The notes: generated by a model from the sequence alone, not told the origin. Shown: positions 22,347 through 32,858, counted from the first letter of the stretch. The stretch is DNA of 64,000 nt from Ampullaceana balthica (GCA_944989445.1 CALYLW010000210.1:1-64000); one strand, 5' to 3'. A program made the numbers and translations.

Positions 22347-23008
22347 CGATTTTACAGTAGGCCATCAACAAATTTATTACACTTAACAGCACATAGCTTC
22401 ATCGTTTTTTTTTAAAAACCTATGTCCATGTTGTTAATAAATAAAACGTCATCGATTTTCACCATCATTTGGCGTACTGAAAACAGTACAAAATTTTGAA
22501 TTTTCTTATAAATATAATGTCGTTACAGAAATGATACGTCATTCAATTAATTATTTCAGATGAGGACGCGGGCCAGTTAAAATTGCATCTCGGGCCGGTT
22601 TTTGCCCGCGGGCCTGAATTTGGACACCCCTGTGTTAAGCCTTCTAGCCAGTATGGCTGTATCCCCCCACCACAACCCCTTTCAATATCAACTGTGTCCT
22701 TGATTAATCTGCACTTATACGCCATTTTCCCTAACTCGAAAACTCTTTTAGTCGAATTTTTTTCGGGTCCCCTTGAGTTCGACTTAGAGAGGTCCGACTA
22801 TATATGTTTGTATTTGGGTTGTTATCGATTAATTTAAATTTAATAGTTAATTGTTAAAAAAATAAATATTAATTAATGGTTAATTTCGATTAAAGCCAAA
22901 AATTAAAATTTATGATGTCATAAGTAACACTTATTAAACGTTCTTGTTGAAAATCTAATCACTGGAATGTCTCCTTTATATGACATCTTTTAAACCAAGT
23001 ACGCAATA

Positions 23009-23535
23009 AAACAAACCCGTAAAAACAAAGTTTTTGACTATAAATCCCTTATATATGAGTCATAACTAACAGTATTGATTATTTTCAAACGCGACAAACA
23101 TTTCAAGACTGAATCTGTCTTAACTGAACTTTTCTTCATAACCCTAGGGGGGGGGGCGATCTCAGCATGACACGTACAATGTAAACAAAAGCACGCCGGT
23201 AGTTCGATGGGTCGCGTCAAAGCGTCATCTCGACCTCTCTCACGTGGAAAAATAACAATAACAAACCGTGAATTTGAATTACATACGTTATATAAGGATA
23301 AACTAAAAATGCATAAATGTAATTACGGTACGTTCGATCGATCTGAAATTTTGAAACGATGCATTGTTAGGTGAGACGGGTCCGTGTGCCAAGTTTCAGC
23401 TCGATCGACTCACGGGAAGTGGGTAATTTTTTACTTTTACTTTTCCGCCCACCAAGACAGAGAGAAAGACAGAGAGAGATGACGACAGAACGACAGAGTG
23501 ACAGAGACGGCGGTGTAGTTAATATAAGGGATTTA
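23009..23535 (-). mobile_element. HINE-B copy 3 (3' partner of a dimer)
   Basis: On the plus strand it opens ACAAACCCGTAAAAAC with TTTTTGACTATAAATCCC and closes GTTAATATAAGGGATTTAA. The tetranucleotide-like section reads GACAGAGAGAAAGACAGAG, followed by GACGACAGAACGACAGAG. The core TACGTTCGATCGATCTGAAA is present. Head-to-tail with the next copy. Confidence 0.8.
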
Positions 23536-24030
23536 ATCAAACAAACCCGTAAAAAAAAAGTTTTTGACTATAAATCCCTTATATATGAGTCATAACTAAC
23601 AGTATTGATTATTTTCAAACGCGACAAGCATTTACAGACTGAATCTGTCTTAACTCAACTTTGCTTTCATAACCCTAAGGGGGGGGGGCGAGTTCAGCAT
23701 GACACGTAAAATGTAAACAAAAGCACGCCGGTACTTCGATGGGTCGACGTGAAAGCGTCAACTCAAACTCTCACGTGGGAAAAAAAACAATAACAAACCG
23801 TGAATTTGAATTACATACGTTATATAAGGATAAACTAAAAATGCATTAATTTATTTACGGTTCGATCGATCTGAAATTGTGATACGATGCATTGTTAGGT
23901 GAGACAAATTTCAGCTCGATCGGATCACGGGAAGTGGGTCATTTTCGACTTTTGTTTTTTCCGCCCGCCCAAGACAGAGAAAGATGATGACAGACAGAGA
24001 CGCCTGTGAAGTTAATATAAGGGATTTAAA
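23536..24030 (-). mobile_element. HINE-B copy 4 (5' partner of a dimer)
   Basis: It follows copy 3 after only a few bases and repeats the whole order, ending GTTAATATAAGGGATTTAAA at 24030, where hAT-3 sequence resumes (AAGACAAGTGTGTTGAC). The corresponding uninterrupted hAT sequence at about 49370-49400 gives the empty site. Confidence 0.8.
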
Positions 24031-24369
24031 AAGACAAGTGTGTTGACATTATTTGGTTCAATTGATGAGTGAGCGGGTCTAATTGACAATATAACCAGCC
24101 GAGCTCACAATCATTCACATGGAACTGAGGTAACTGGTATGCACAAAACGGTCTTGGCAAGAAATGACAATATCTTCGGAAGCCAAAGTGACAAAAATAG
24201 TTAGAAGTATGCGAAGTGCAATAGGTTTGTAAGGAAAGTCACTATAAAGCTTTTTTACTGAAAGTAACACAAACTATTACAAACAAGCATGAAACCATCA
24301 AGATCCTTACTTTCGCAGGCTGTAACTTTTTCTCGAGATTCAAACAGCTATTCAGTAGTTCATTTTTTA

Positions 24370-25447
24370 CTTGCAATTGATGAAATTTATGAAGAAATCC
24401 AAAACGAGTCATGATGCCTCAGTATTTGTTCAAAGCGACTGTCCATTGACAAGACTGCATATCAACAATCTGCTTTAAAAAATCTGTGCGAAATTTTTCT
24501 TATGCATCTACAAATCCTTCATCTTCTCCTTCATTTGTAAAGTTGTTTGTTTTTTCCCCTTTGCAATTGGGTTCAATGAGTTCAACTTCTATGTCAGTGA
24601 CAATTTCTTTTGAAAATGTTATGAATCTTTCAAAACCACCATTTAAGTAAGATTCTGCTATAAAGCTTTTCATAAAATACAAAATACACAAACAAACTTT
24701 GTAATGAAGAATTTAAGATTAATATATCATATAGAATAGGACTGCGATACAGCTTTTAAATAAAATATAAAATACACAAACAAATTGTGTAATGAAATTT
24801 GTTTGTGTATTTTATATTTTATTTAAAAGCTTTATCTCAGTCCTATTCCATATGACACATACCATAGCAGCAATTTGTAACTGTAACAGGTACAAGAGGT
24901 TAAAAAAGACGAGCTTGTACGCTTTACTTATGCCCCTTCATGTTCTCATCGTTGTCGTATCTTTTACCGCCGGTATCAGAAACATCTAAGCCCGATTTTG
25001 TCACTTCCAAAAGTAAGTCATCAAGCAGTTGTTGCCCAGTACTTTCTTCTACTTCTAGAAAACGTTTGAAGTTCTCATGAGTTACTTCAGAATATTCTCC
25101 TCCTGTGCTTACATAACGGATTATCATTGGCATCTGCTCTTGGTGACTTTGGTCAGGTGTACAATCAAGTATTATTGAAAAGTATTTAGCTGATTTTACA
25201 CTTCATACAATAGTTTTGCTTACCTTATTTACCATCAACGAAATGAGTTCGTTTTGAATTCGGTTTCATAAAATAGAGAGCATGAGTTTCCTCAGTTTGT
25301 ATACTTCATATATTTTGCTAAAAACCTGATCAAATTTCGCCAGCAATTCAACGAGACCCAAAAGGTTTCTATTGTGTGCCTGACGTATTGTGTTGAGTTA
25401 ACTACTAAATTTCTCAGAGAGAAATTGTACAAGGGCCATGAGACGTT
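24370..25447 (-). pseudogene. hAT-3 transposase remnant (ZMYM1/DUF4371-like)
   Basis: Minus-strand pieces in order: LLGLVELLAKFDQVFSKYMK (about 25370-25310), YFSIILDCTPDQSHQEQMPM, MIIRYVSTGGEYSEVT, FLEVEESTGQQLLDDLL, SGLDVSDTGGKRYDNDENMKG (25130-24924), then after an inserted palindrome RFITFSKEIVTDIEVE and DMQSCQWTVALNK. The DCTPDQSHQEQM and YDN..NMKG motifs are typical of the DUF4371 part of hAT transposases related to ZMYM1. Stops and missing pieces make it non-functional. Confidence 0.75.
24728..24853. repeat. Near-perfect palindrome inside hAT-3
   Basis: The arm CATATAGAATAGGACTG...ACACAAACAAA (24728-24785) is mirrored by TTTGTTTGTGT...CAGTCCTATTCCATATG (24797-24853), around a loop of about 11 bases (TGTGTAATGAA). 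Part of the left arm has a direct copy just upstream (ATACAAAATACACAAACAAA near 24677). It splits the transposase reading frame. Confidence 0.85.
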
Positions 25448-25490
25448 GAATACACTATGCCCACGTCCTTTTCACCCTTTATTATTTTTT

Positions 25491-26141
25491 ACCACGTTTT
25501 TATTAACTCGCTTTCGTTCCTGTTTGTTGGTTGGTTTGTTGTTGGTTTGTGGTTGGTTTGTTGGTTGGTTTGTTGGTTGGTTTGTTGGTTGGTTTGTTGG
25601 TTGGTTTGTTGTTTGTCCAAGATGTTTTCAAATCTGCCAACGTAAAATTGAACCACTTCTGATGGTCCTAGAGATCTGAAAATTTTACCACAGATAGATC
25701 TTGGATGACAATGCTTTGTATAAAAAATTCAGATCGATCAGAATGTACCGTTATTAAATTATTGAACATTTTAGTTTATCTATAGTCTATATATAAGCAT
25801 CTGTACCGTCTGCTTTTGTTGACATCCATGAATTCACCCCGTGACCAATCACAATGTTTTTAAACGTTGGGCGGGTCGCTTGTGAGGTGTTTGTTAAAAA
25901 AATAGAGGTAAAAAATATTTTAAAAAACCAGGTTGTTATAAGTTGACTAAAAAGAATAAAATAAATAGAAGCAAAAAAAAAGATTTTAAAAACCACGTTT
26001 TTATAAGCGGACTAATAAATAGAAGTAAAAAAAAGATTTTTAAAAAACACGTTTTTATAAGCCGACTAAAAAGAAGAAAATAATTTAAAACTTATTAGTT
26101 CAGGTACTTCGATTTATTATGACTAAAAACGTGGGGTGGGC
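25491..26141 (+). mobile_element. HINE-C, left arm of a tail-to-tail palindrome
   Basis: It begins ACCACGTTTTTATTAACTCG, then CTTTCGTTCCTG, a TTGG/TTTG array to 25612, GGTCCTAGAGATCTGAAAAT, the core TTCAGATCGATCAGAATGTA, GAGGTGTTTGTTAAAAAAAT, and several copies of the 3' segment with AAAACCACGTTTTTATAAGC. The 5' CCACGTTTTTAT and the 3' ATAAAAACGTGG-type ends are inverted partners. Confidence 0.75.
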
Positions 26142-26233
26142 GCTTTTGAGGTTTAACATATGCGGTTCACTCATTCTCTCACTTATAGATCTCTCTTTTG
26201 CCTTCTAAATTAGAAATCTTTAATTTTTATACT

Positions 26234-26751
26234 AAACACCCACCCCACGTTTTTAGTCATATTAAATCGAAGTACTTGAACTAATAAGTTTTAAATTATT
26301 TTCTTCTTTTTAGTCGGCTTATAAAAACGTGGTTTTTAAAAACCTTTTTTTTACTTCTATTTATTTTATTCTTTTTAGTCCACTTATAACAACCTGGTTT
26401 TTAGAAATATTTTTTACCTCTATTTATTTTACCAAACACCTCACAAGCGCCCGCCCAACGTTTTAAAAACATTGTGATGTGGTCACGGGGCGAACTCACG
26501 GATGTCAACAAAAGCCGACGGTACAGATGCTTTTATATAGACTTTAGATAAATTTAAAAGTTCAATAATTTAATAACGGTACATTTGATCGATCTAAAAT
26601 TTTAATACAATGCATTGTCATCCAAGATCTATCTGTGGTAAAAATTTCAGATCTCTAGGACCATCAGAAGTGGTTCAATTTTACGTTTGCAGATTTGAAA
26701 AAATCTCGGACAAACAATGCCCAACGAAAGCGAGTTAATAAAAACGTAGTA
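26234..26751 (-). mobile_element. HINE-C, right arm of the palindrome
   Basis: A mirror image of the left arm: CACCCACCCCACGTTTTTAG, GTCGGCTTATAAAAACGTGG, TTACCAAACACCTCACAAGC, GGTACATTTGATCGATCTAA, CAAGATCTATCTGTGG, AAGCGAGTTAATAAAAACGT. It lacks the long TTGG array (only CGGACAAACAATGCC stands at that spot). The spacer between the arms (26142-26233) has its own inverted copy at about 27185-27256. Confidence 0.75.
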
Positions 26752-26896
26752 AAAAGAAGAAAATAAGTTAAAACTTATTAGTTCAAGTACTTCGATTTAA
26801 TGTGACTAACCAATTAATATGCTTTTATTTTGATTTAAATATAAATTTTAAAAAAATTACAAAGATATTTTACACATTAGTATGTAAACATATTTA

Positions 26897-27100
26897 TACA
26901 TTTACTTTCCTAACTTTCATTGTAGAAAAATCGAGTATTATGCTATCAAAATTTAAATTATATGTACTATCTTGTTCTATGGACAGTATTGCAAGATTTT
27001 GTAGTCTTAAATCACTCCTTGTGGAACGAAGGTGATTTTTTTTATCAACTTCATTTTGGAGAAGCTCCTTTCACAACTAGATTCACAGAAAGCAATTGTT
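26897..27100 (-). pseudogene. hAT transposase C-terminal dimerisation segment
   Basis: The minus strand reads SSCERSFSKMKLIK, LRSTRSDLRLQNLAILSIEQ and NLNFDSIILDFSTMKVRK in one frame. ERSFSKxKLIKxxLRST...RLxNLAILSIE is the hallmark of the hATC dimerisation region. On the minus strand a C-terminus should lie downstream of the hAT-3 N-terminal part, that is at lower coordinates, but this piece is upstream of it. It therefore belongs to another copy or to a rearranged one. Confidence 0.75.
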
Positions 27101-27184
27101 GAAGAAATACTTAGCAAAATTACCATTTTGAATATATACTGTTGAATACATTTTAATAGATCTAGGTGGCGGGTGTTCTGTATA

Positions 27185-27730
27185 AAAATTAAAGATTTCT
27201 AATTTAGAAGGCAAAAGAGAGATCTATAAGTGAGAGAATGAGTGAACCGCATATGATAAACCTCATAAGCGCCCGCCCCACGTTTTTAGTCATACGAAAT
27301 CGAAGTAGTTGAACTTAAAAGTTTTAAATTATTTTCTTCTTTTTAGTCCACTTATAAAAACGTGGTTTTTAAAAATCATTTTTTTATCTTTATTTATTAT
27401 TCAATTTTTCCGTGTCTGTCCGCAATTTTTCAAATTTTCCAACGTAAAATCGAACCACTTCTAATGGTCCTAGAGAGCTCACAATTTTCACCACAGATAG
27501 ATCTTGGGTGACAACATAATGTATCAAAATTTCAGATCGATCGAATGTACCGCAAAAAAATTATTGCATTCTTTAGTTTATATATATAATCGTCTGCTAC
27601 TGTTCACACTCACGTGAAAAACGGAGTTAACCCGTGACCTCATCCCCGTGGTATTAAAACGTTGGGCGGGGGCTTATGGGGTGTTTGGTAAAATTAATAG
27701 AGGTAAAAAAAAGATTTTTAAAAAGGAAGT
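27185..27730 (+). mobile_element. HINE-C 3' end followed by a 5'-truncated HINE-C
   Basis: 27185-27375 holds the palindrome spacer sequence inverted, CATAAGCGCCCGCCCCACGT and the 3' end CTTATAAAAACGTGG. After TTTATTATTCAATTTTTCCG a second copy runs through GTCTGTCCGC, CTTCTAATGGTCCTAGAG, CAAAATTTCAGATCGATCGA, CACTCACGTGAAAAACGGAG and GGGGTGTTTGGTAAAAT. Its 5' inverted repeat and its final hairpin are missing. Confidence 0.6.
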
Positions 27731-28560
27731 TCAATAAGTGAAACAAATTGAATAAGAAATCAGTCTTAATATGAATTAGTGTAGTATTTTTTTAATAATA
27801 GGAAAAGCCTGTCTTTAAAATTAAACAACCCCGTAAAAAATATAAAAAAGCAGGTCTTTAAAAAAATACACTGTTTCCCGTAACGATAACGAGGCAATCA
27901 ATTTGCTTTTAGATTATCTACGGAACAGCTTCACGTGAAAGCAATACAACAGCCTGCTGTCACTTTGACCAAGTGGGCTGGGTGAGGAGGGGGGGGGGCG
28001 CGGCAATACTTCAGGGGACACTACTCTTTGATGCAAGCACTTTAAAGAAACGTCTAATTACCGAAACGTGAGATTGTAAAAACAAAACATCGTGTTTTGT
28101 AAACTTTATCATTAGGATCAAAATTATAAGCCGGCTTCTGTGCAACAACTTAATCTATCCTTAACCCACACAACAACACAACAGACAAACACATACGCAC
28201 ACATCACAAAACATATTCTTAATAGGGAGAGGAAAAAACAAGTCGCAATACACCTACACACATTCATGGCTACCAATGTTAGGAAGTCTCTTGACTCACT
28301 TAACAATTTTTTGTATAAAACAACATTTATCAAACAGTTCACCTCTGTCAGCCATGTTCTACATGATACTATGTCCTTTTGGTCATTATTACATTATATC
28401 ATAATGATGAGTGAATATGTGGGATTGAATGTCCTGGTTAGGGTTAGCCAAGGAACCCTTAAATAACCCCTGCAACAATTATGAGTCAAAATTGGTTGAT
28501 GTTGTTTGCAATCAATGTAACGAGCTTAAGATGTCAGCCAAATGCTACCCTTAAGTTTGA
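27731..28560. other. Non-coding stretch, no feature recognised
   Basis: Contains a G-run near 27993. Frames at 28124-28342 and 28140-28466 overlap on opposite strands and show no motifs. Confidence 0.45.
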
Positions 28561-28565
28561 AACAA

Positions 28566-28920
28566 GTCTATCGTCCTATCAACACGTTTATCGTCCTATC
28601 AACACGTCTATCGTCCTATCAACACGTCTATCGTCCTATCAACACGTCTATCGTCCTAGCAACACGTCTATCGTCCTATCAACATGTCTATCGTCCTATC
28701 AACACGTCTATCGTCCTATCAACACGTCTATCGTCCTAGCAACAAGTCTATCGTCATATCAACACGTCTATCGTCCTAGCAACAATTCTATCGTCCTAGC
28801 AACACGTCTATCGTCCTATCAACACGTCTATCGTCCTATCAACACGTCTATCGTCCTAGCAACAAGTATATCGTCCTATCAACACGTCTATCGTCCTATC
28901 AACCAGACTTTCGTCCTATC
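28566..28920. repeat. 20-bp minisatellite, about 18 copies
   Basis: The unit is TCTATCGTCCTATCAACACG. A CCTAGC variant recurs at irregular spacing, with rarer AACAAG and AACATG forms. Three units make 60 bp, so a 20-residue repeat (SSYQHVYRPINTSIVL-like) appears in the reading frame at 28481-29029. I do not take it as a gene. Confidence 0.95.
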
Positions 28921-31020
28921 ACTTTTTGTCTCTCTTTACTGTCTATCTATCGTTGCAGGACGTTTTTTGTTTTCCATAAAGAAGAAAGTCAATGCCATGG
29001 CGACAGATTGTTATTCCCTTTACCGTTAGCTTAAGCTAACGTGTCACGTAGTGGTGGTAGGCTTAACGTTTTTGAATATTTTTTTTTCCATTGTACTCAG
29101 AGAATCCGAGATCCGGGTTTCAGAATCCATTCACATCCCAAGAGTGCTCTCCCTCATGTGAGCGCCTTTGACAACGCTTGTGCGCAATCACTCATATATA
29201 TATTTTTTTTTCGTTTAAACGCCAAATATCAGTTTTTATTTATCCATAATGAAATGGAATTAAAGGACATTAGCGTTAATTAAATAATAAAAAAATATAT
29301 TATATTATTTAATACTACATAATTACACTATCGTGGGCTTCTTTTTTTTCCCACATTTTATTCAAGAGGTGCCATCATCGAAATCTGGTCAGTCTCATGG
29401 CATTTCTGAGTCATCTTCATGTAACAGCTGACTCTCCATCAACAGTCAGTCAAATATCACAGTGACGTGGTTGAACGCCATACAGTCTGTAGATATAATA
29501 CTAGATACACAAACTAATTGTGTGATCAAAATAATTATTTAAAGCTTTATTAATATACTAATACACAGTAGACGTTTTGGCTAATGCATACAATAGAACA
29601 AATAACTTACACAGGCATTAAAATTAAATTTACATTATATGGTTGAAGTTAAACCACATATAAATCATTACTATATCATGGAAAAAAATAGTTAAGTAAA
29701 GATTTAAAAAACAACATAGAAAAGAAAAGAAGAAAATAGGTCCAATTAACTTAACAAAAAACACAGTAACTTTTGATACTTTCTTCCTCTTCTCATATCA
29801 TATGTTTTTTTAAATACTGAAGAAAACCAAGATAAAAACACAATTAATCTATTGAGTAATATAGATCGGAGTGAACAAAAACTTGTGCAACTTTGCTTGT
29901 CTCTTGATGATATCACGACTAAACAAATCTAAGGAACGGTCCAAACCGTACATTGCTTTTCCTGGCACAGTTACATTTTTGTTATTGGCACGGTTAGATT
30001 TACATTGCTAATGTTGGCAAGGTTACACTGGTGTCGTTGGCACCATCCAACAGCTACATTCATTTTCTTTACGATGATGATGATGATGATGATGACGGGT
30101 TTTTATCTACATTGCTACATCTCCTTGCTATTTCAGCATGCACTTCGCACTCTGATCCTAAAAAACAAGCTTAAAAATAAATAAACAACTCTTCAACTAT
30201 TTCTTCAATGTTTCTTTGCTGTCTAAATCCCTAAATGTTTTGAGGAGGCTGTGCCGTAACTTTGGTGCAGCTGATTCGAAAGAGCGCATACCAAGGGAAT
30301 TTCTTCCTGTGTACATCGACTCCAGAACTTTCAGAATGTACTACGTAGAGGTACGCGCCGCTTTAGAGATAGATACGTGTTTTTAAACAAAAACGTACAA
30401 TAGTTAAATTGATTAATTTTTTTAAGCCTGTCGCTTGGTCTCGTCAGTTCAAACATGAAACACTTTAAAGATAAGATATGTAAATGAGTGCCATGTTAGC
30501 ATAGTTATCTGAACGTGTATTAGATGCTATAAATAAATTCACTGCCCGTAAGTAGACATCTTTGTTTAAAAGATTTTTTTTACCCCTGCAAGTTTCTTTC
30601 CTTCTTTTTCTTTTTATCAATATAGTTTTAAAATCTAATTTTGAATGTGAAAAATGTAATTTTTTAGTATGTGAAAAAGGGATTTGAATATGAGAGAATA
30701 TGCTTTGAAATAAAAGAAAGAAATAAAAGATTATGAAAAATAGTTCCCCCCCCCAACAAATAGATGATGTGTATTGTATACTACACATGAGTTGGACTGT
30801 AAAAGCTCATCATTGTGAGTAATATCCTCATACGGCTTTATTTTGTTTCTTTTAGAGTATTCTAAAAACTAAATCTTAAGTAAACAATAAACAATTACCT
30901 TTAATTTTGTTATAAATTATAAGAGCTTGCATTGTAGAAAATGATTATATTATATTCTTGCAGGCTTAAGTTTAACAACGAGGACAAGGGTGAGGCTAGC
31001 ATAAAATTGATCTTTAAATA
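28921..31020. other. Non-coding stretch, no gene recognised
   Basis: Holds a short ATG/GAT trinucleotide run near 30076 and a TTAGCTTAAGCTAA palindrome near 29028. Frames at 29041-29283 and 30465-30788 lack motifs. Confidence 0.45.
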
Positions 31021-31522
31021 AAAACAACCCGTAAAAAACCAAGTTTTTGACTATAAATCCTTTACGTATGAGACGTAACTAAAAGAATGTTCATTATAAC
31101 ACGCAGCGCAAGACCATCCAAAAATACAAAATTGCAGTTGTGTCGTAAAACGTGTTTAATATAATGCGCACCGATCAGGAATAGGTTTATAAAAAGTGTT
31201 GTCAGTAAAATACGCACCTTATTGCGCGACAGAAAGGTTGTTCAATATAATACGCACCGCGACGCTCTATCTCAAAAAATAGCATGATACATAGGAATAA
31301 ATAAAATAATCTAAAAAATCAATAATTTAATTACGGTACATGCGATCGATCTGAAATTTTGATACATTGTTTTTATCATCGGTACGAAACTGCCTGCAAA
31401 ATTTCAGCTCGCTATCTTGCGAGCAAGTGGATTAAAAATCGATCAAAAGTTTTGGCGACAAGCAAGCAAGCAAGGTCGGTCGGTCGGCCGCAGACACCAC
31501 GAGTTAATATAAAGGATTTAAA
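31021..31522 (-). mobile_element. HINE-A copy 3, near full length
   Basis: The plus strand begins AAAACAACCCGTAAAAAACC and ends GAGTTAATATAAAGGATTTA. The array position holds GCAAGCAAGCAAGGTCGGTC, that is two tetranucleotide types (GCAA and GGTC) side by side. The middle is almost identical to 18604-19106 read in reverse, which suggests recent activity of this family. Confidence 0.85.
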
Positions 31523-31791
31523 AAAAGATACTCGGGAGTGGCACGAGAATCGTGCACGTGAGGTTATCAAACAGTTGCAGATTTGCTGCGCAATTTTTAT
31601 CCAGCTGAAAATAGAATTTATCTGTCTATTTCTGTACAGTGTCAGTGCACAGGGATCAAGATTATCAATGAGTTCAACAGTTGTGCTCACAACATCTTGG
31701 CTAACATCAGGTTGACGAACGCGGGCAGACTGTTGGAATTGGTATCAAAGTCAAGTCATTCGGCTCATCTATCATTTTAGATAATATATAA

Positions 31792-31834
<43 letters not shown>

Positions 31835-32850
31835 CGGTTTAAAATATCAATGACTTTTAGGAGCTTTTATATTTTATATGCATAACAAACCAAGTTTACA
31901 TTCCTTAGATAGTTAGTTTGTAATTAAAAGGATAACATTCCAAATTCATGAGTAAAATGCAAAAATATAAATAATTCATGAAATCAATGGAGTAAATGAG
32001 ATTGACTTGCATGACTTATTTCACATTGTGTAAGGCATACACAATAATTAACAATTTTATAGAAAGATACCAGCTGTTAAATTGTATTGGAAAGATCTGG
32101 GTATGGAGGAAATATTTATCTATAACGGCTTATTATTATCTTAGTTCATGGCACTTTCACAAATACATTGTAGTTTGCACTTAGTTTCTTAAGCTTAAAA
32201 AATTGATATACTTATAATTAATCGGAGAAAGTATGTCTTGGAAAAAGAGTATTACGGTACCGCATCTTCGCCCATGGTTGAAATAATTCAATGGTTTTAT
32301 GGCGAGTCGTTGTCTTTCGAAGAGATTCGAACAGTGCAAGGATAATGTTACCAAGATTAAACAGACGCTCTACCGGGAAGGGAGGGTGGCGGCTACAGGT
32401 AAGTCTGCCATAGGTGTAACTATTCCTGGGCACACTGATAAAGTAAGGCATGTAAATTCCTCGAAGCACACGCGCGACCTCACTTTTGGATAAACTCTCG
32501 CCCAGTTTTTTTCCAAAATTTTTATGACCGAAATGGGGGAAGAAAAAAAATCCAACAGTAAGGTAAATAAATGAAAGTGAAGTATGTTGTGTCATTTAAA
32601 AAGGCAAATACATTTTTTAAACACCATCTGTGTCTAAGTAACAATCGATGATTCTAAGCTGAAACTCCATAATCTTTGCGAGTCGCTGGTTAAAATTGAA
32701 CTCCAAGACATGACGATATTTCAAATTGTTCCCATCCGTGAACAAATAAAGTTATTGACTGATATTGATATGAATGAACTCTTCATGGGCGAATTTCAAG
32801 ATTTATCCATTTAATTCACTTTTCTACTTGTGAAAAATTAATTGGTGTTG
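31523..32850. other. Non-coding stretch with CA/TA microsatellite
   Basis: 31792-31833 is a (CA)n run passing into (TA)n. Overlapping frames near 31359-31780 and 32218-32595 lie on both strands. None shows a domain I can name. Confidence 0.45.
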
Positions 32851-32858
32851 TCCTAGAG

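Larger units (their letters stand above)
20079..22632 (-). mobile_element. hAT-1 element with perfect 8-bp target duplication
   Basis: The ends are CAGGGGCGTCCAAACTTT and (reverse complement) CAGGGGTGTCCAAATTCAGG, flanked on both sides by TGTTAAGC (20071-20078 and 22633-22640). GCGGGCC-type subterminal sequence is also mirrored. TIRs starting CAGGGG(T/C)GTCCAAA with 8-bp duplications are diagnostic of Charlie-like hAT elements. The transposase is broken, on the minus strand. Confidence 0.9.
19742..22800 (+). mobile_element. Pogo/Tigger-like TIR element, split by a hAT insertion
   Basis: The left end CAGTCGGACCTCGCTAAGTC and the right end (reverse complement AGTCGGACCTCTCTAAGTCG) are inverted repeats, with TA at both outer edges. 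Subterminal blocks (CCTTAACTCGAAG on the left, CTAACTCGAAAACTC on the right) keep this style. Without the hAT at 20079-22632 and its duplicated 8 bp, the element would be about 500 bp, so it is non-autonomous. TIRs of this type with TA duplication are typical of the pogo/Tigger branch of IS630-Tc1-mariner. The assignment rests on TIR style only. Confidence 0.7.
22815..25450 (-). mobile_element. hAT-3 element, carrying a HINE-B dimer
   Basis: The left end GGGTTGTTATCGATTAATTT resembles the end of the related copy at 49178 (AGGGCTGTTAACGATTAATT). GATTAATTTCGATTAAAGCC and TTTATGATGTCATAAGT are shared by both copies. A minus-strand transposase remnant occupies the right half. The right TIR was not found. 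The sequence meets HINE-C at 25491. The element is interrupted by 23009-24030. Confidence 0.7.

Noticed and set aside
25374..25679. Hydrophobic frame with repeated GWFVGWFV residues
   Set aside because: Encoded by the TTGG/TTTG array of HINE-C. A repeat artefact.
28481..29029. 182-residue frame with a YRPINTSIVL-type repeat
   Set aside because: Three 20-bp units make 60 bp, so the frame stays open by arithmetic. The non-repeat flanks have no recognisable domain.
32218..32595. 125-residue minus-strand frame as a gene
   Set aside because: No recognisable domain, competing frames on both strands over the same bases, and no supporting splice or promoter context.
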